The notes below the pieces were generated by a model. It did no database searches and was not told the DNA's origin. It saw nothing but the letters and a program-made list of their open reading frames with translations. 64,000 nt of DNA, taken from Knoxdaviesia capensis. Lineage: Eukaryota; Ascomycota; Sordariomycetes; Microascales; Gondwanamycetaceae. Made by a program: the position numbers and the translations under genes. Shown piece after piece: positions 35,001 to 46,300 of the stretch. The stretch is taken from assembly GCA_001510575.1 (NCBI GenBank), contig LNGK01000015.1, positions 394,146 to 458,145 of the forward strand, read 5' to 3'. Numbering within the stretch: position 1 is the first letter of the stretch; each line of letters opens with the position of its first letter.

Positions 35001-35722
35001 AGGCGCGGGTTCGGGGCGGGGGGCTGCGCTTGGTGAGAGATCGGACGGAGGAAGCGTCGACGGCGTCTTCAAAGGAGTCCTGTATATGATGTAAAAGTGT
35101 GGGTTAGCAGGATTGGAGAGAAAGAAATCGAAGAGCAGGTGAGCAGCGCAGAACCGGTGAGAAGCAGAGAGACACAGGGACATGAGAGTGAGATGAGACA
35201 GTCAGACACAGACACAGACACAGACAGCAGCGAGAGCTAGACACCGGTAGAAGTGGTGAGCAGCTGTCCAGCCAGACAATTCCAGAGACACGAAGCCATC
35301 ATCCCACGAGGAATAAGGCGGTCTCGCGATGCGGATCCTCAACTGTCCAATCACTGTCCTCCCGGGACACGAGACCAGGTGAGAGGAGCTTGTTTTCCCT
35401 CTCCCCCATGTCTCTCTGGTATGTGCCACCACGTGTGTATTTCTTTTGCTAGATAAGTTGCTTCTGTTCACAATTGCTTCGGCGAGGGCAAGGCTCAGCG
35501 GTGAGGCAGCAAGGGGAGAGAGAAAAAATAAAGGAAAGCCCCTGAAGGAGCCAGGGGGATGGATACACGGCCGAACCGAAAGACGACAACAACGGCGTGG
35601 ATTTAGGGTTGGCTCTGCTAAGAAATAGGAGGCATCATTACCATGTCTTCTGACTCGTTCTCGGCAGGGCCTTTCCGGGGCTCCGGAACGACGGTAGGCT
35701 CGGAGTCGGCTGGTTGCGCCAT
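32034..35722 (-). CDS. gyp5: GYP5-like TBC-domain Rab GTPase-activating protein
   Basis: Three exons, complement(32034-34288, 34686-35079, 35642-35722), encode 909 residues, near yeast Gyp5 (894). The introns are 562 bp (35080-35641, GTAATG donor) and 397 bp (34289-34685, GTTCGT donor); both keep the frame. The start MAQPADSEPTVVPEP opens a long disordered N-terminal half (about 1-390). The TBC domain lies at about 400-690: KGIPHAIRGVVWQ, then IRRDMGTRTSYSKF with the arginine finger, GYAQGMNFIAMP with the glutamine finger, and FERLLEDVEPALYCHLHRRG. The last 145 residues are a long coiled coil. Gyp5 and its partner Gyl1 act on Rab proteins in ER-Golgi and polarised secretion. The first two exons rest on splice signals and composition; the TBC exon is certain. 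The large first intron contains a TTAGGGTT octamer at 35603-35610. Confidence 0.88.
35202..35226. repeat. Short ACACAG repeat in GYP5 intron 1
   Basis: About four copies of a 6-bp unit (CAGACA/ACACAG) in tandem, within the 562-bp first intron of GYP5. Confidence 0.7.
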
Positions 35723-36956
35723 GGCGGAGAGATTTACTATGAGTGGGTCCAGGCGGGCGAGTGTGGCTTATAATGTGAGTCGAGATGGCGTCGATCGGAG
35801 GCGTCGAAGGGCAACGGCCCGTTCAGAAGTCGAGAGAGAAGTCGTGACGAAGGACAAACGAAGAACCTAAGTTGAAGGCGTTGGACAGTACTGAATCGCG
35901 GTCAGATCTTCGGGAGGGGGGTGTTAACACGAAATAGGGCAGCTCTAAACGGGCATAGTACGAGATTCAAGGAGACAGGAAGAAAAGAGTGGACGAAAAC
36001 CTGAAGATTCACGAGAGAGAGAGGAGGAAAAAGAAACGAAGAACCCAAAAGTCAGGGGCGTCGATGAGAAGAAGTAAAAAGAAAAAAAAGAAGAAAAAAA
36101 ACCCCAAGAACCAGACCAGAAAAAAAAACTGAAGGGGAAAAATGGTTAGGTAAAGGGATGAGGGGGGTGTGGACTAAAGAAAAAAAAGGGAGGTTGAGAT
36201 TTGAGATGAGATGAATTAAAGCTTGCGGATTTTCGCTGGGAACGAGATTTGGTCGTGTCGAAGACGTGTTTCGGGCGGCCAGGTGGCGGCAGCCGGTGGC
36301 AGCTGGTTGCGGCTGGAATTCCCTTTCAGCGGGTCTCCCCTATAATTCAGGGTGGTAAGTGCCCTCTTGTGTGTCCTTTCCAGGGCTGCTTCAGAGTGGT
36401 TCAGCGTGTTTCAGCGATCGTTGCCGCCCTGCGACGTGGCCTGATCTTCGACACGTCACGTAGCAAGATGAAGAAGCTTAGCAGCGAACATATATACTCA
36501 CTTTAGAACAGTCTATGAACACCGCACTTGGCTGTGTTTATCACGGTCTCACCAGCTTCACCTATCACTCCTGCTATCACCACGCCGGAAGTTGATGTGT
36601 GCCGCCCGGCTATGTGTACTGATACATCCCCCTCGCGCCGCTCTAATTGACGAGCATCTCCTATTGATTGTATCAGTACTTTATGCACTGCCGGCCTGCA
36701 TATGCAGGGGCCGCATGTTAGTTTCCGGGGCACTTGGAAGTCAAAGTTGGTTGGTTTAATTGCCTGCAATCTCAATGCTACACTCACTAACGTCTGTCTG
36801 TATATGCAATCCGACCTTAGCATCGCGCGTGCCCTATAATCAAACCCGGATCCAAAGCATCTTCCCCCTACCTACTCAACCTCCGCCCACTGCTGCATCA
36901 AGATCAAAATCGTCGGCTCACTGCCCATGCCCACAAACGCCCCGAACTTGTTATTC
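35723..36956. other. GYP5 upstream region
   Basis: About 1.2 kb upstream of GYP5. The part at 35990-36200 is A/G-rich with A runs. No coding frame, tRNA or repeat family is supported; at about 36957 the decayed gene begins. Confidence 0.45.
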
Positions 36957-38581
36957 GACCACTACGAAAGCATCTCCGCCGTCGCGCCGTGCTCCGTCGG
37001 GTGCCAGCCCAGCCCGCCGCCGCCGTACCGCTCGCCGGTGCCCGTGCTGTGCTGCATGTGCAGGCTCCGGTTGACCGAGGACTGCGTGGCCATGTGCGAC
37101 GAGCGCAGCGACTGCATCAGCGCAAGCTGGCTGTGGCTCTCCAGCAGCCGGATGCGCGGCGAGTACAGGCTGCAGGCGGCTTTGATGTCGCCGCCGCACA
37201 CCATGCGGCGCACCACAAACGGCGCGAGTGCGCTCTCGGCGCCGTGCACTTCGCCACTATTACGCGAACTTGTCTACGAACCCGTACCACAGCATGCTCG
37301 CTGTCGGCGTGGATCCCGGGCACGGGACGATAGGCTCGTCCGGCTCGGGCTCCGGCTCGGACAGCCGGAAGTGCGTCTGCACTCTACGCGCTACGGACGC
37401 CAGCAGCTCGTCTACAGTGGTTAGCGACACGGCCGTGCCCGAGCTTGGCTGTGGCGAGAAGCTGGCCTGCACAGGTGCCGGCTCGGGTTGAGATGTAGCA
37501 GCCATCGCCTCGCGCCGTTCCTTGAGTCGCTGCAGGAACTCAGACGGCGTCCACTGCGGTGCAGACGGCGACGTCGCTACGGGCCCGGCAATCTTCTACA
37601 CGGCCTCCTCAAAGATGCTCCAGACCCCCTTGTCGACCGCCTCGGCCAGCCGCACGGCCAGCTCTCCCGTGGCAGGCCGGCTGACGGCGTTTAAGTCGCA
37701 CACCCTGCCGTCCCTGGCCGGCTCTGTGGCGGCCCGCTCGAAGAACCTGTCTAGGCCCACGGGCCACATGATCCCGCAAAAGCACGGCGCGCGACTCTGT
37801 CGGCATGCCCGTGCAGAACGGCTGGAACAGCCGGTACGCCGCGGCCATGCAGGACTGCTCCCATGCGGTCGCCTTGTCCACGCGGTTGGTCCCTTTGCGC
37901 GAGCACCGCACCTGCAGCTTGCGGAAGACGCGCAGCACGAACAGCTCGCACATGTTGCACGGCTGCGACGGCGATACATCGCGCTAGAAGCGGCGCTCAC
38001 ACGGGCTGCCAACCATGTTACAGCGTTTTGTTGAACCCCTCCACGGCGAACTTGCGGCTGAGGCCGTACCACTGGAGGGAAGCGGTGGCACCACCTCCGG
38101 TGCGGTTGACGGCACGAATACGCCGCTGGGGACATTAATGAACGCGCCGGGATGGTAGTGCTGCGTTCCGCTCTTCCGTTGTAACAGGAATCAAGCCGGA
38201 CGATGTAGTGGCAGTTGGTGGAGATGCGCCGATAAACGATAGAGGCCGATAATCTGCTGCTAGTTCGGGCGGGGGCGGCCCCGGCGGCGGGGGTGGTGGC
38301 ACGGTTGAGTAGTGGTAGTGTCGGTATTGCTGTAGTGGAGTCGGGACCGAGACCTTCGACGGCGGCGGCGGCGGCGGGTGCGGAACATACCCGGCAGCCG
38401 GAAGTTCGTGCACTGTATCAGTAGCGTAGTACGTCGTCGCCCCGGGAGTCTGTGTAGCATTGGGCGACTGCGGGGGGTATTAATATCCGGGCTGATACGC
38501 GTACGATGGATACGCATTAGTCTGTGGAGACGCCTGCGGCGGAGCGCCGTATGGACATGAATGGCCGTGTTGGTGGTCCAT
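36957..38581 (-). pseudogene. Decayed gene of unknown function (multiple stops and frame changes)
   Basis: On the minus strand, coding-like sequence runs from an ATG at 38581 to about 36962 but only by changing frame several times. It starts MDHQHGHSCPYGAPPQASPQ, meets TAA at 38480-38482, then a Pro/Tyr-rich segment (PPPPPPGPPPP). Other fragments are SGVFVPSTAPEVVPP, LQWYGLSRKFAVEGFNKTL (stop TAA 38018-38020), NMCELFVLRVFRKLQVRC with DKATAWEQSCMAAAYRLFQPF, a long one with VGLDRFFERAATEPARDG interrupted by TAG 37596-37598 and ending in a double stop at 37260, and a last piece with RRMVCGGDIKAACSLYSPR ending at 36962. Each has amino-acid-like composition, unlike the other frames. I do not recognise the family. 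Gene with many tiny introns is the alternative, but no consistent splice set removes the stops. Confidence 0.55.
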
Positions 38582-39344
38582 TGTGGTAAACGCCCATTAC
38601 ACGAGTGAAGCACGATAGTTGGGGAAGAAGACAGTCAGATAGGTTCAGCAGTGAGCACGCAGAAACAGGGAACGGCCTGCTTTTTTCAAGTCCCACCCAG
38701 CACTCAGTGCGCGAGCACATACATATATTTGAAGATAGGAAAGACTTGGAACTATGATATCGTGGTCCTTTCCTAAGCCGGGCTCTTGGCTTTCTAGCCC
38801 AAGAGAGGAAACCAGGTCTCAGCTGTAGGAACCCAAGCATGACGAGAAACAAGAAGCGGCAGAGAGCCTAGACCCCCAAATGCTTAGAGACGCTTGAAAG
38901 TGGCAGTGTGTCTGCTATCGCAAGCAGACAGAGATTCTATATCATGATGCTCATATGCACGCCGGTAGTCCGTTTCTCTCAGGCTAGTCTCCTCCCCCTC
39001 TGTCCGATTCAATCTATATGGAATCCCATCCTCCAAGCCAACCGCCAGTATCAATTCCATGGCTGACCAGGGAAAGGGGGCCACGCTTGAAAATGGCGCC
39101 AGCACTCAGTGGTCTACCCTTCAAAAAAGAAAAAGAATCATGGCTGCCAAGAGTCCTGTCAGGCGGTTGCCCGACGATAGTGCACAATCCGGCAAACTGG
39201 AGAGAAAACACACAAGCCCACCCATCATCAACACGACGGCGGTGTCTGTGCGGTCTAGGGTCAGCGTGGCATGAGGTTAGGGTTGCATGCCGTCTATGAG
39301 CTCCCCTCTGAGTCACAGCTCAGGACAGAAAGCATAGATAGGCC
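38582..39344. other. Spacer between the two decayed genes
   Basis: About 760 bp. No coding frame is supported. A telomere-like GTTAGGGTTG lies at 39276-39285. Confidence 0.4.
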
Positions 39345-40155
39345 TCACGTCTGCTCCCACCCACGCAGCGCCAGGTCCTGAAGATCTGCTAGTAAGATAG
39401 ATACATCGTGCTCGCCGTCGGTAGGAACCGGCGGGCGATCCATCAGGTCCTGGAACCGCGAAAGGAGCGGCGCGCCCTCGACACGGAAATGCGCGAGCAT
39501 GCAATCATTGATCGGCGTCTGAGGAAACGGCGCCGGTCCAGCCCAGCTGATAAGCACCTAGTGATCTCGCATCGGCTATCTCGTGGCATGTCTAACCACC
39601 ATGGTCCACTTTTTTGCAATTGATCGAACATGTATCTGAAACGCGCTTCACAAGCACAACGACTTTCATACGGTAGTTAGAGGCCGCGAACCACCACCGA
39701 GCCCGGACCCGTAGCGATGGCATGGTCTGCGTTGCGCCGACCTCGATCATAAGGGTCGGCCAGACCCGGACGCTGCCGTCCTGTCTAAACCGGGGCCCGC
39801 CCGGCGAGTCGCCTTTCCCTTGCCCAGATACGCCGCCGAGTGCAGTCAGTGTTTCGGCGCCGAAATTTGCCCAGAGATGTCGAAGAGCCCATATCTCGTA
39901 TCGCGTTGCCCACGCAATCGAATAGCGAACGGTGTGCTCGCTCGTGACGGCGTGTGTCGGAATAGTGACGACAACCAGTCTGAGATCTGGTAAAAATGAT
40001 AACCGGCAGTGGCGGTCCCGCCGATCGCGCTCGGCCGTGAGTGCGCGGAAAGATGTCGCCGATACCTTACCGATGGCCAGGCTATCGCATTCCACGGGCA
40101 GAGTGGCAAGCTGCTCGAATGCGGGCATCGATATTGCTAAATATGACATCTGCAA
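39345..40155 (-). pseudogene. Decayed member of a fungal multi-copy family (WPTLxIEVG...ARWW type)
   Basis: On the minus strand an intact-looking frame runs from ATG 40155 to TAG 39592-39594 (187 codons). It contains VRVWPTLMIEVGATQTMP, VRARWWFAASNYRMKVVVLV. From memory these match a family of fungal hypothetical proteins with PTLVIEAG.S...L..DARWW...S.G.VKIVLL; the pattern faintly recalls Uma2-like PD-(D/E)XK folds, but that is conjecture. The expected C-terminal part is present in two other frames: SGPWWLDMPRDSRCEITR (39540-39631) and then LLSRFQDLMDRPPVPTDGEH with LLADLQDLALRGWEQT, ending in TGA at 39345. So at least two frameshifts separate the halves. The family tends to be recently duplicated and non-essential. 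An intact short protein of 187 residues is the alternative. Confidence 0.55.
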
Positions 40156-40927
40156 CTAGAGCTGTTTTGAGAGCTGATGTCAAGCTCGTTTCATGCGAGA
40201 CCGCCGTATTGGCTTTCGTTGTTGTTATCTATGTCCGTGTTGTTGTTTCTTCCGTAACGGCTGTTATCGTCGTGTCCCGCCGACGCGAGCGTTCGTCCGC
40301 GCTTGGCAAGAATCATGTCAAAGACATCTTATATTTTCTAAGGTGTAGAGAGGGGAGGGGGAGGGTAAAAGGCCAAGAGACGTGTTTAAAGGAGGGGACT
40401 CTACCGGCATGTGTAGCGAGCATGAATTAAGAGGATATTAACATATGGGCAGATTGTATGATCATGTATATAAAAAAAAACCAGAGGCCAGAAAACCAGA
40501 AAAATTCGGAAATTCAAAAGCCAGAGCTCTAAAATCTAGGAAAGAGCTTTTTTCCTCTTCTTGCCGCGTGAAACCTGACTATTCATCTGAATTTCTAGCT
40601 TTCTCGCTCTCTAGACTTAAGAATATTTACAATTGTTGCGTGAGTGATTCAGTGTTATTCATACTATACGAGAGCCGGTGAGACAGGCGTTTGCTTGCAT
40701 CAGCCCTGCTGGGATCTCGCAAAGCCTATGATGACGGTTCACCGCCAGTTGCGGGCTGGCCATTCAAACACAGTTACAGACTGACGATGGCCGATTGAGT
40801 GAGGAAGGACGGCCGCGGATAGTTGCATGTTGTACCGCCTGGCAGGCCTGCTTTGAATTTACGTGGACGATAGTCGCGTTGAGTTTACGGAATGTTGTCG
40901 TGAAGGATGGCTAACGTGGGGCGGTGC

Positions 40928-40946
40928 CCAACCCTAACCCTAACCA
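40928..40946. repeat. Short interstitial telomere-like repeat
   Basis: CCCAACCCTAACCCTAACC: about three units of the CCCTAA telomere repeat in a row, in non-coding DNA about 0.8 kb from the second decayed gene. Confidence 0.8.
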
Positions 40947-41315
40947 TTAAACGCGTCGCCAGTCCTCCTCACGCCTTCCATACCGAGAAAACACGTCTTT
41001 CCATGTTCCAACGAGCCATCTCATGCATTACTACACAGCCCTGCCAAAAATGCTGCCTCAAGTTAAAGTGCTACCATGAAGCATCCATATGTCAGCGGAT
41101 TTCTTACCTCATCCCAAGCACTAGAGAAGAAGGCAGATTCCCCCGCTAGTTTCTTAGCAACAAGCTATCAGGCATCATTTCCACGGGTTCTTTGTGGCTT
41201 CTGATTGATTATTCATAGAGACAGACATCTTTTTTCCTCTGGGCCAATCCCTTTTCCTCCTCTTTCCTCATCGCTATTTTACTTTCTCCTCCTGTAAACC
41301 CATTCCTTGTCACGC

Positions 41316-41350
41316 ATTCTTGCCCACGTATTCTTGCCCACGTATTCTTC
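41316..41350. repeat. 14-bp tandem repeat, two and a half copies
   Basis: ATTCTTGCCCACGT occurs at 41316-41329 and 41330-41343, followed by a half copy (ATTCTTC). Confidence 0.85.
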
Positions 41351-43323
41351 TTCTTCGGAATACTCTTCTTGCCCGCCCTTCGACAAAATAACTTATAGCA
41401 TTTCTTCCTGTATTCTTGGCTGGCCTTCAGTGGCCAGCGTGTGTATCTGCCGCCATCGCCAATCATATGCATCCATTCCATCATCATCATAGTGCTACGA
41501 TACCCGTTGATTTTCCAACCAACCAGAGCTTCCTCCGCCTTGCCCCCCTCTAAAAATTGCACCCATGCTGTCACGGATGACCGAAACCGATCAAACGAAT
41601 CCATTGACGGGGCTTCCGCGAAAGCATCAGTAACGAGAGACCATAGACAAAAACGAATTTGAGAGACGGAGATACAGAGGAGAGAGAGAGGAACTCTAGA
41701 TCGGACCGCCTGCTTTTCTTTTCTTTTCTGCTGCCCACACCCGTCGAACTGTCATTCCATCGTCATCGGCTATCTTGCTCAAGCTTGATCTCCCAGCCGC
41801 CAGCGACGATCTCGTTTCTGTCCGATCATCCCAACCGCCGCCGTCTCCGCCCAGACTGTGATCATAGCGCCCGACGGCCGATTTGCTTCACTAGCCAACC
41901 CGCTCTGCGTGTCCAACTACTCGTGCGTGAGTACAGTACAGACACTCTCACACAGACTCGCACTCATTCCTGGTCCAGACCAGCGTGCTTTGTTTCTCTG
42001 TTGACCGGGGGTCGTGTTTGTGGGCGCTTGTGACCTTGACGGTGACAACAGCCTCGTCCACACATTTTTTCACACTGGTAAGGACTGACTTGATTGAACA
42101 TTTGGCGATTTGCTTCTGTTATCCTGTTGTAGCAGCATCAAGCTCCCCAGACTGTCTTGTTTTCTGCTATCATCCATCCCGTGAAGCTTTTTGGGCTAGT
42201 ATGCTCAACCATCCTTAATATTTCAAGCTCTAGAAGTCTGGAGCTTGAAACTGCCCTATCCATATTATATGGTCTCTTTGAAGACATATAACCCATATAT
42301 CATGCCATCTCTTCTATGACATTATTTCCCTTCAGTGACATTATTTACCTCTAGCTCTATGTGTGCCTCGTTATCCTCAAAAAGATATTTACACCTCTAT
42401 TTTTATTTTCTGTTTTTATAAACCACGTGTATTTTTCTTTTTCTGTGTGTTTGTCCCACTTCATATACCTTCCCACGTACCTAACCGTTGGATTTTCTTT
42501 TTTTTCGTCCTCCTATAATTTTTTTTCTCCCTCTCCATCTTTTTCACCCCACAAAACACCTGCACAGCAAACTTTCTTTCGTTTTCCCCTTCCTCTTTTT
42601 CCTTTCCTCTCCAAACACCCAAACTCACCATTCTTTTCTCCCCAGAAGCTTGAACACATTTGATTCATCACTTCGTTTCCGCTTTTCTGTAGTTCTGTAT
42701 GATTGATCCTCCTTTCCCCTCCCCCCCTCTCCCCCCCTCGTCTTCCTTCCCACCCGTCCATTCAACCCCAGTATGCTCGGGTTGCTTTGAGTGCTTCCCT
42801 CAGCCCAATATCATCGTCCTTGACCTGGCCCAGCTTTGCCTAGCTTTCCATGCTCTTCCCCTCAGAACTCACTGCGGCATTCTGTCCAACGAATCCCAGA
42901 GCTTCCACAGCCTGAATCTTCTTGCCTTACTGACCTGACCACCCCTCCCCTTCCAGACTCCTCTTCTCCGCCTCATACCGACACCCCGCCCTCTCAACGT
43001 CCGAAACTTCTTCCGATCGGCCATCGATACCCTCGTTTTCCGGCCTTCGGTTGCGCGACTTCGGATCTCACGTCTCCTTCCTTCATCCGTATCCCCCATC
43101 CCATCACCGACTTTCCTCGACGCATCTTTTCGAACCCGCCAATTGTATCCTGTAACAGGGAATTTGATGCTTCATCCGAAGTCGAAACCCATATCCTGTC
43201 CGCACTGGTTTCGATCCTGATCCATCGTAACCTGTTCCTCCTTCACCCCCCGAAGTAGAAAGTCTCAGGGCTTCCAACCTTTCTTGTGTGAAGCGGCTCT
43301 GCCGCCCTGCACACTTGCCCACC

Positions 43324-46300
43324 ATGGGAAAAATCACGAGATCCATGCAGCCGAAACATCGTGACACCTTGGTAAGTTCCCGGCCCTTGCCTGTCTATAC
43401 ACTTGCTGTTTCATTCTTGCTTGATCCTTCCGCTGCTTGCTGCATAGTTGACAGACCTGGAGCTTTCTCCCGCCTCCATGTGACCTGGCAAGCGTTTCGT
43501 TGCAATTTTTTTTTTTTGCTGCTTCTTCGGCCTTGCCTCACTTTGCCGGCCTGTCCATGACGTGCCCGGACAATCAGAAGAGTTCAGACTTGTAGACCAG
43601 CAGAAAGCAATATATTGCCTGTTTGATCCCATCTTCTAGTCTGGTCGACTAACCACCTCTCATTCTCTCTTTCCTTCCAAAATAGTCTCCATGGCTGGAC
43701 CGATTTGTCGACACTGCTGCCAAACTTCCCCTTCCTTTGTTGCCCCAACATCTCAGTACTTTCCCAACCGTCTGGCCCTTCCCTCGCGGCGACCTCTACC
43801 ATTGGATTCCTCTTTTGAACCGGTTTGACAACATCCTGGAGGCTTTCATAACTGCCTATAACCTCAAAGATGGCCCCCAGATGCGAGATTTTGCTTGCGA
43901 GCTTCTCCAGAACCGCGTTCCCGGCTTGCAGTTCGGCGACCCGATTCCCAGCTCGGTAGATACCCCCGAGCTCGATGGCGATGCCGACCGCGACCTGGTC
44001 GAGTCTATCCTGCGCTTCACTCGCATGCTCCTCGACCACTGCGGCAACCGGAGCATATACGCCAGCAGCAGCCACCTGAACGACCTTCTCAACACAACCT
44101 CAATCACCCTACTCATTGCGACCCTCGAAGTTGGCTCCAAGCTCGCCCAACGCTACCAGGCTTCGGTGAAACGCGTTGGTGGAGCACATACTCGCCAGAT
44201 CAGCTCAGCTCTGCTGGCTAATCATTACAATATCGATTTGGATCGCGTGTATCTCCTTTCGCTCCCATTTTCCCATTCGCCCATTGCCGCCGCCGGCTCC
44301 TCCGACCCTCTCGGCATGTCCACCCCGCTCTCAGCAAAGGGAAAGGACCGCACCCAACCTCAGTCCCAACCTGCCACCGTCGCGGCTCCTCGCAGCTCGG
44401 CCACTGTCTATGCAAACGACCTGGTTGCTGTTGCCACCGGTGATGACAAGGCGTGGGACGGCTGGGGCGACATTCGGGTGACTTACCAACCCCAGCAACC
44501 TTCGTCGTCGACTACGCCTCAGCGGGCCACCCAAGATGGGCCTACGACTTCTGGCTCCGCCTCGACAGCTGGCTCGTCGTCCACTTCTAATGCGGTCACC
44601 TCATCATCCCAACCCGCACAGGCCACATCTGCTGGTCCCTCGACCCGCACCGTCCCTACAGTCCCCGCGACTCCTACCCCCCTGCGACGAAGCGCTACCT
44701 ACACCAGTGGCTCTCCAAAGGACTTTGGCACCCCGTCCAAGACACCGGCTCGCAACGACATCCAGTCTCCCTCCACATGGCAGAAGCATACTTTTGTTCT
44801 CCGCAGCTCGATTGTCAAGACCACATCGATTTATGACCTGCTGGCGCAGGCTCCCACCGACATGCCGGCCGCTGCCAAATTCGAGCTCCTGCATCGCCTA
44901 CGGGTCGCCAAAGCCCTCATGGACTCGTCTGCCTCACGCCAGAAGGTTCTTGGCATGCGTCTGCTTGCCATTTTGAACTTGGCTGATATTTACAGCGAGC
45001 TGGTGTTTGTGGATAAGGTCCTTCGCCACGATATCGATGAAATTCGTAAGTATCAGCTGGTGTATCAGCTGGCCGAGCTCATTCACCCCACCACTGATAG
45101 CACTATCGAGATCCCCCTCTGGCTGCAATCAATTGCCTTGGCGCTTCTCGAGGGAGTCACCTCGTTCCAAAGCCGCTCGAGCGATGTCTTTTCCGCCCTG
45201 AATGCGAACGTCAACCATGGCGTCCTGCTCTATGTTATTCGCAAGGCCGTCGCCGGCATGCGCGATGATCCTTCGACCGAGCCAACCACTCAGCAGACCG
45301 AGATCGACGAATGGCGCCACCGACTGTTCTCGCTTACCCTCCACATGGGTACCACCTCCAGAACCGGCCACGAGATGGCCTCCACCGGTCTAGTCGAGGC
45401 CTTGGTCGAGATTGTCAACATGCCTACCATGGCTGCGAAGCGAAACCATCATATTGTCATCCAGTTCCTAGACAGCTTGATTTGGACCTATCAGCCCGCC
45501 TTCCAGGCCTTCTTCACCTCTGCTGGCCTGGATGCCGTTTCGAAGCTGGTGGTCACGTCCGTTGCTGATGCTCGTGCTAGCATTGACGATTCTGGCGTCA
45601 AGCCCGAATTCCATTCCCAGGCTGTCGACTACTGCATTGCGTTCCACCAGCAAATGACTCTCAAGTGGCTCCTCAAGTTTATCCACCACATCATGTCAAA
45701 CTGGTTTTCCAACGGCGGCAATACCGATCGCCTCCTCCGCAATCTGGCCGACAAGTCCGATCTTCTGGAAAGCCTGCGGGTTGTCATTGACCAGCCCAAG
45801 CCCTTTGGTTCCGTCGTTTGGACCTATGCCGTGAACATCTTGAGCGACTTTATCAATAACGACCCTACTAGCTTTGCTGCAATCTCCGAGTCGGGCCTGA
45901 TCAAGACGTCACTGGAGACCATTACTCGTCGTCCCGTCACCCAGATTGTTCCCGGCGCCTCTGATCAGGAGGAAAGCAGCCGTGAGACCACGACCGAGGA
46001 AAGTGGCCATGACAACGAGTCCTCTGGTGACGACACATCAGTTGCTGATTCTCCCCCGACATTCTTGAACTCGGAGAACCGCCCTGATCCTGCTTCGTAC
46101 GGCCGGCCTGGTGATGCGCGGGAGGGACCCCTCGCTGAAGGTGTTCTTCCGTCTACTGATGCTATCCGAATCATCCCCCAAGTTTTGAACAGCATCTCGC
46201 TGAACAATGCTGGCCTTCGCATGGTTGTAGCGTCGCGCGTTTTCGAGAGCTTCTTTGAAATTTTTGAAAGCGTTCCCCACGTCAATTGCTTGACAACCGA

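Larger units (their letters stand above)
40156..43323. other. Region upstream of TOM1
   Basis: About 3.2 kb without a supportable gene. It contains a short interstitial telomere repeat (40928-40946) and a 14-bp tandem repeat (41316-41350). From about 42360 to the TOM1 start it is strongly pyrimidine-rich on the plus strand, resembling the SOG2 leader, and is probably the TOM1 promoter and leader. Confidence 0.45.
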
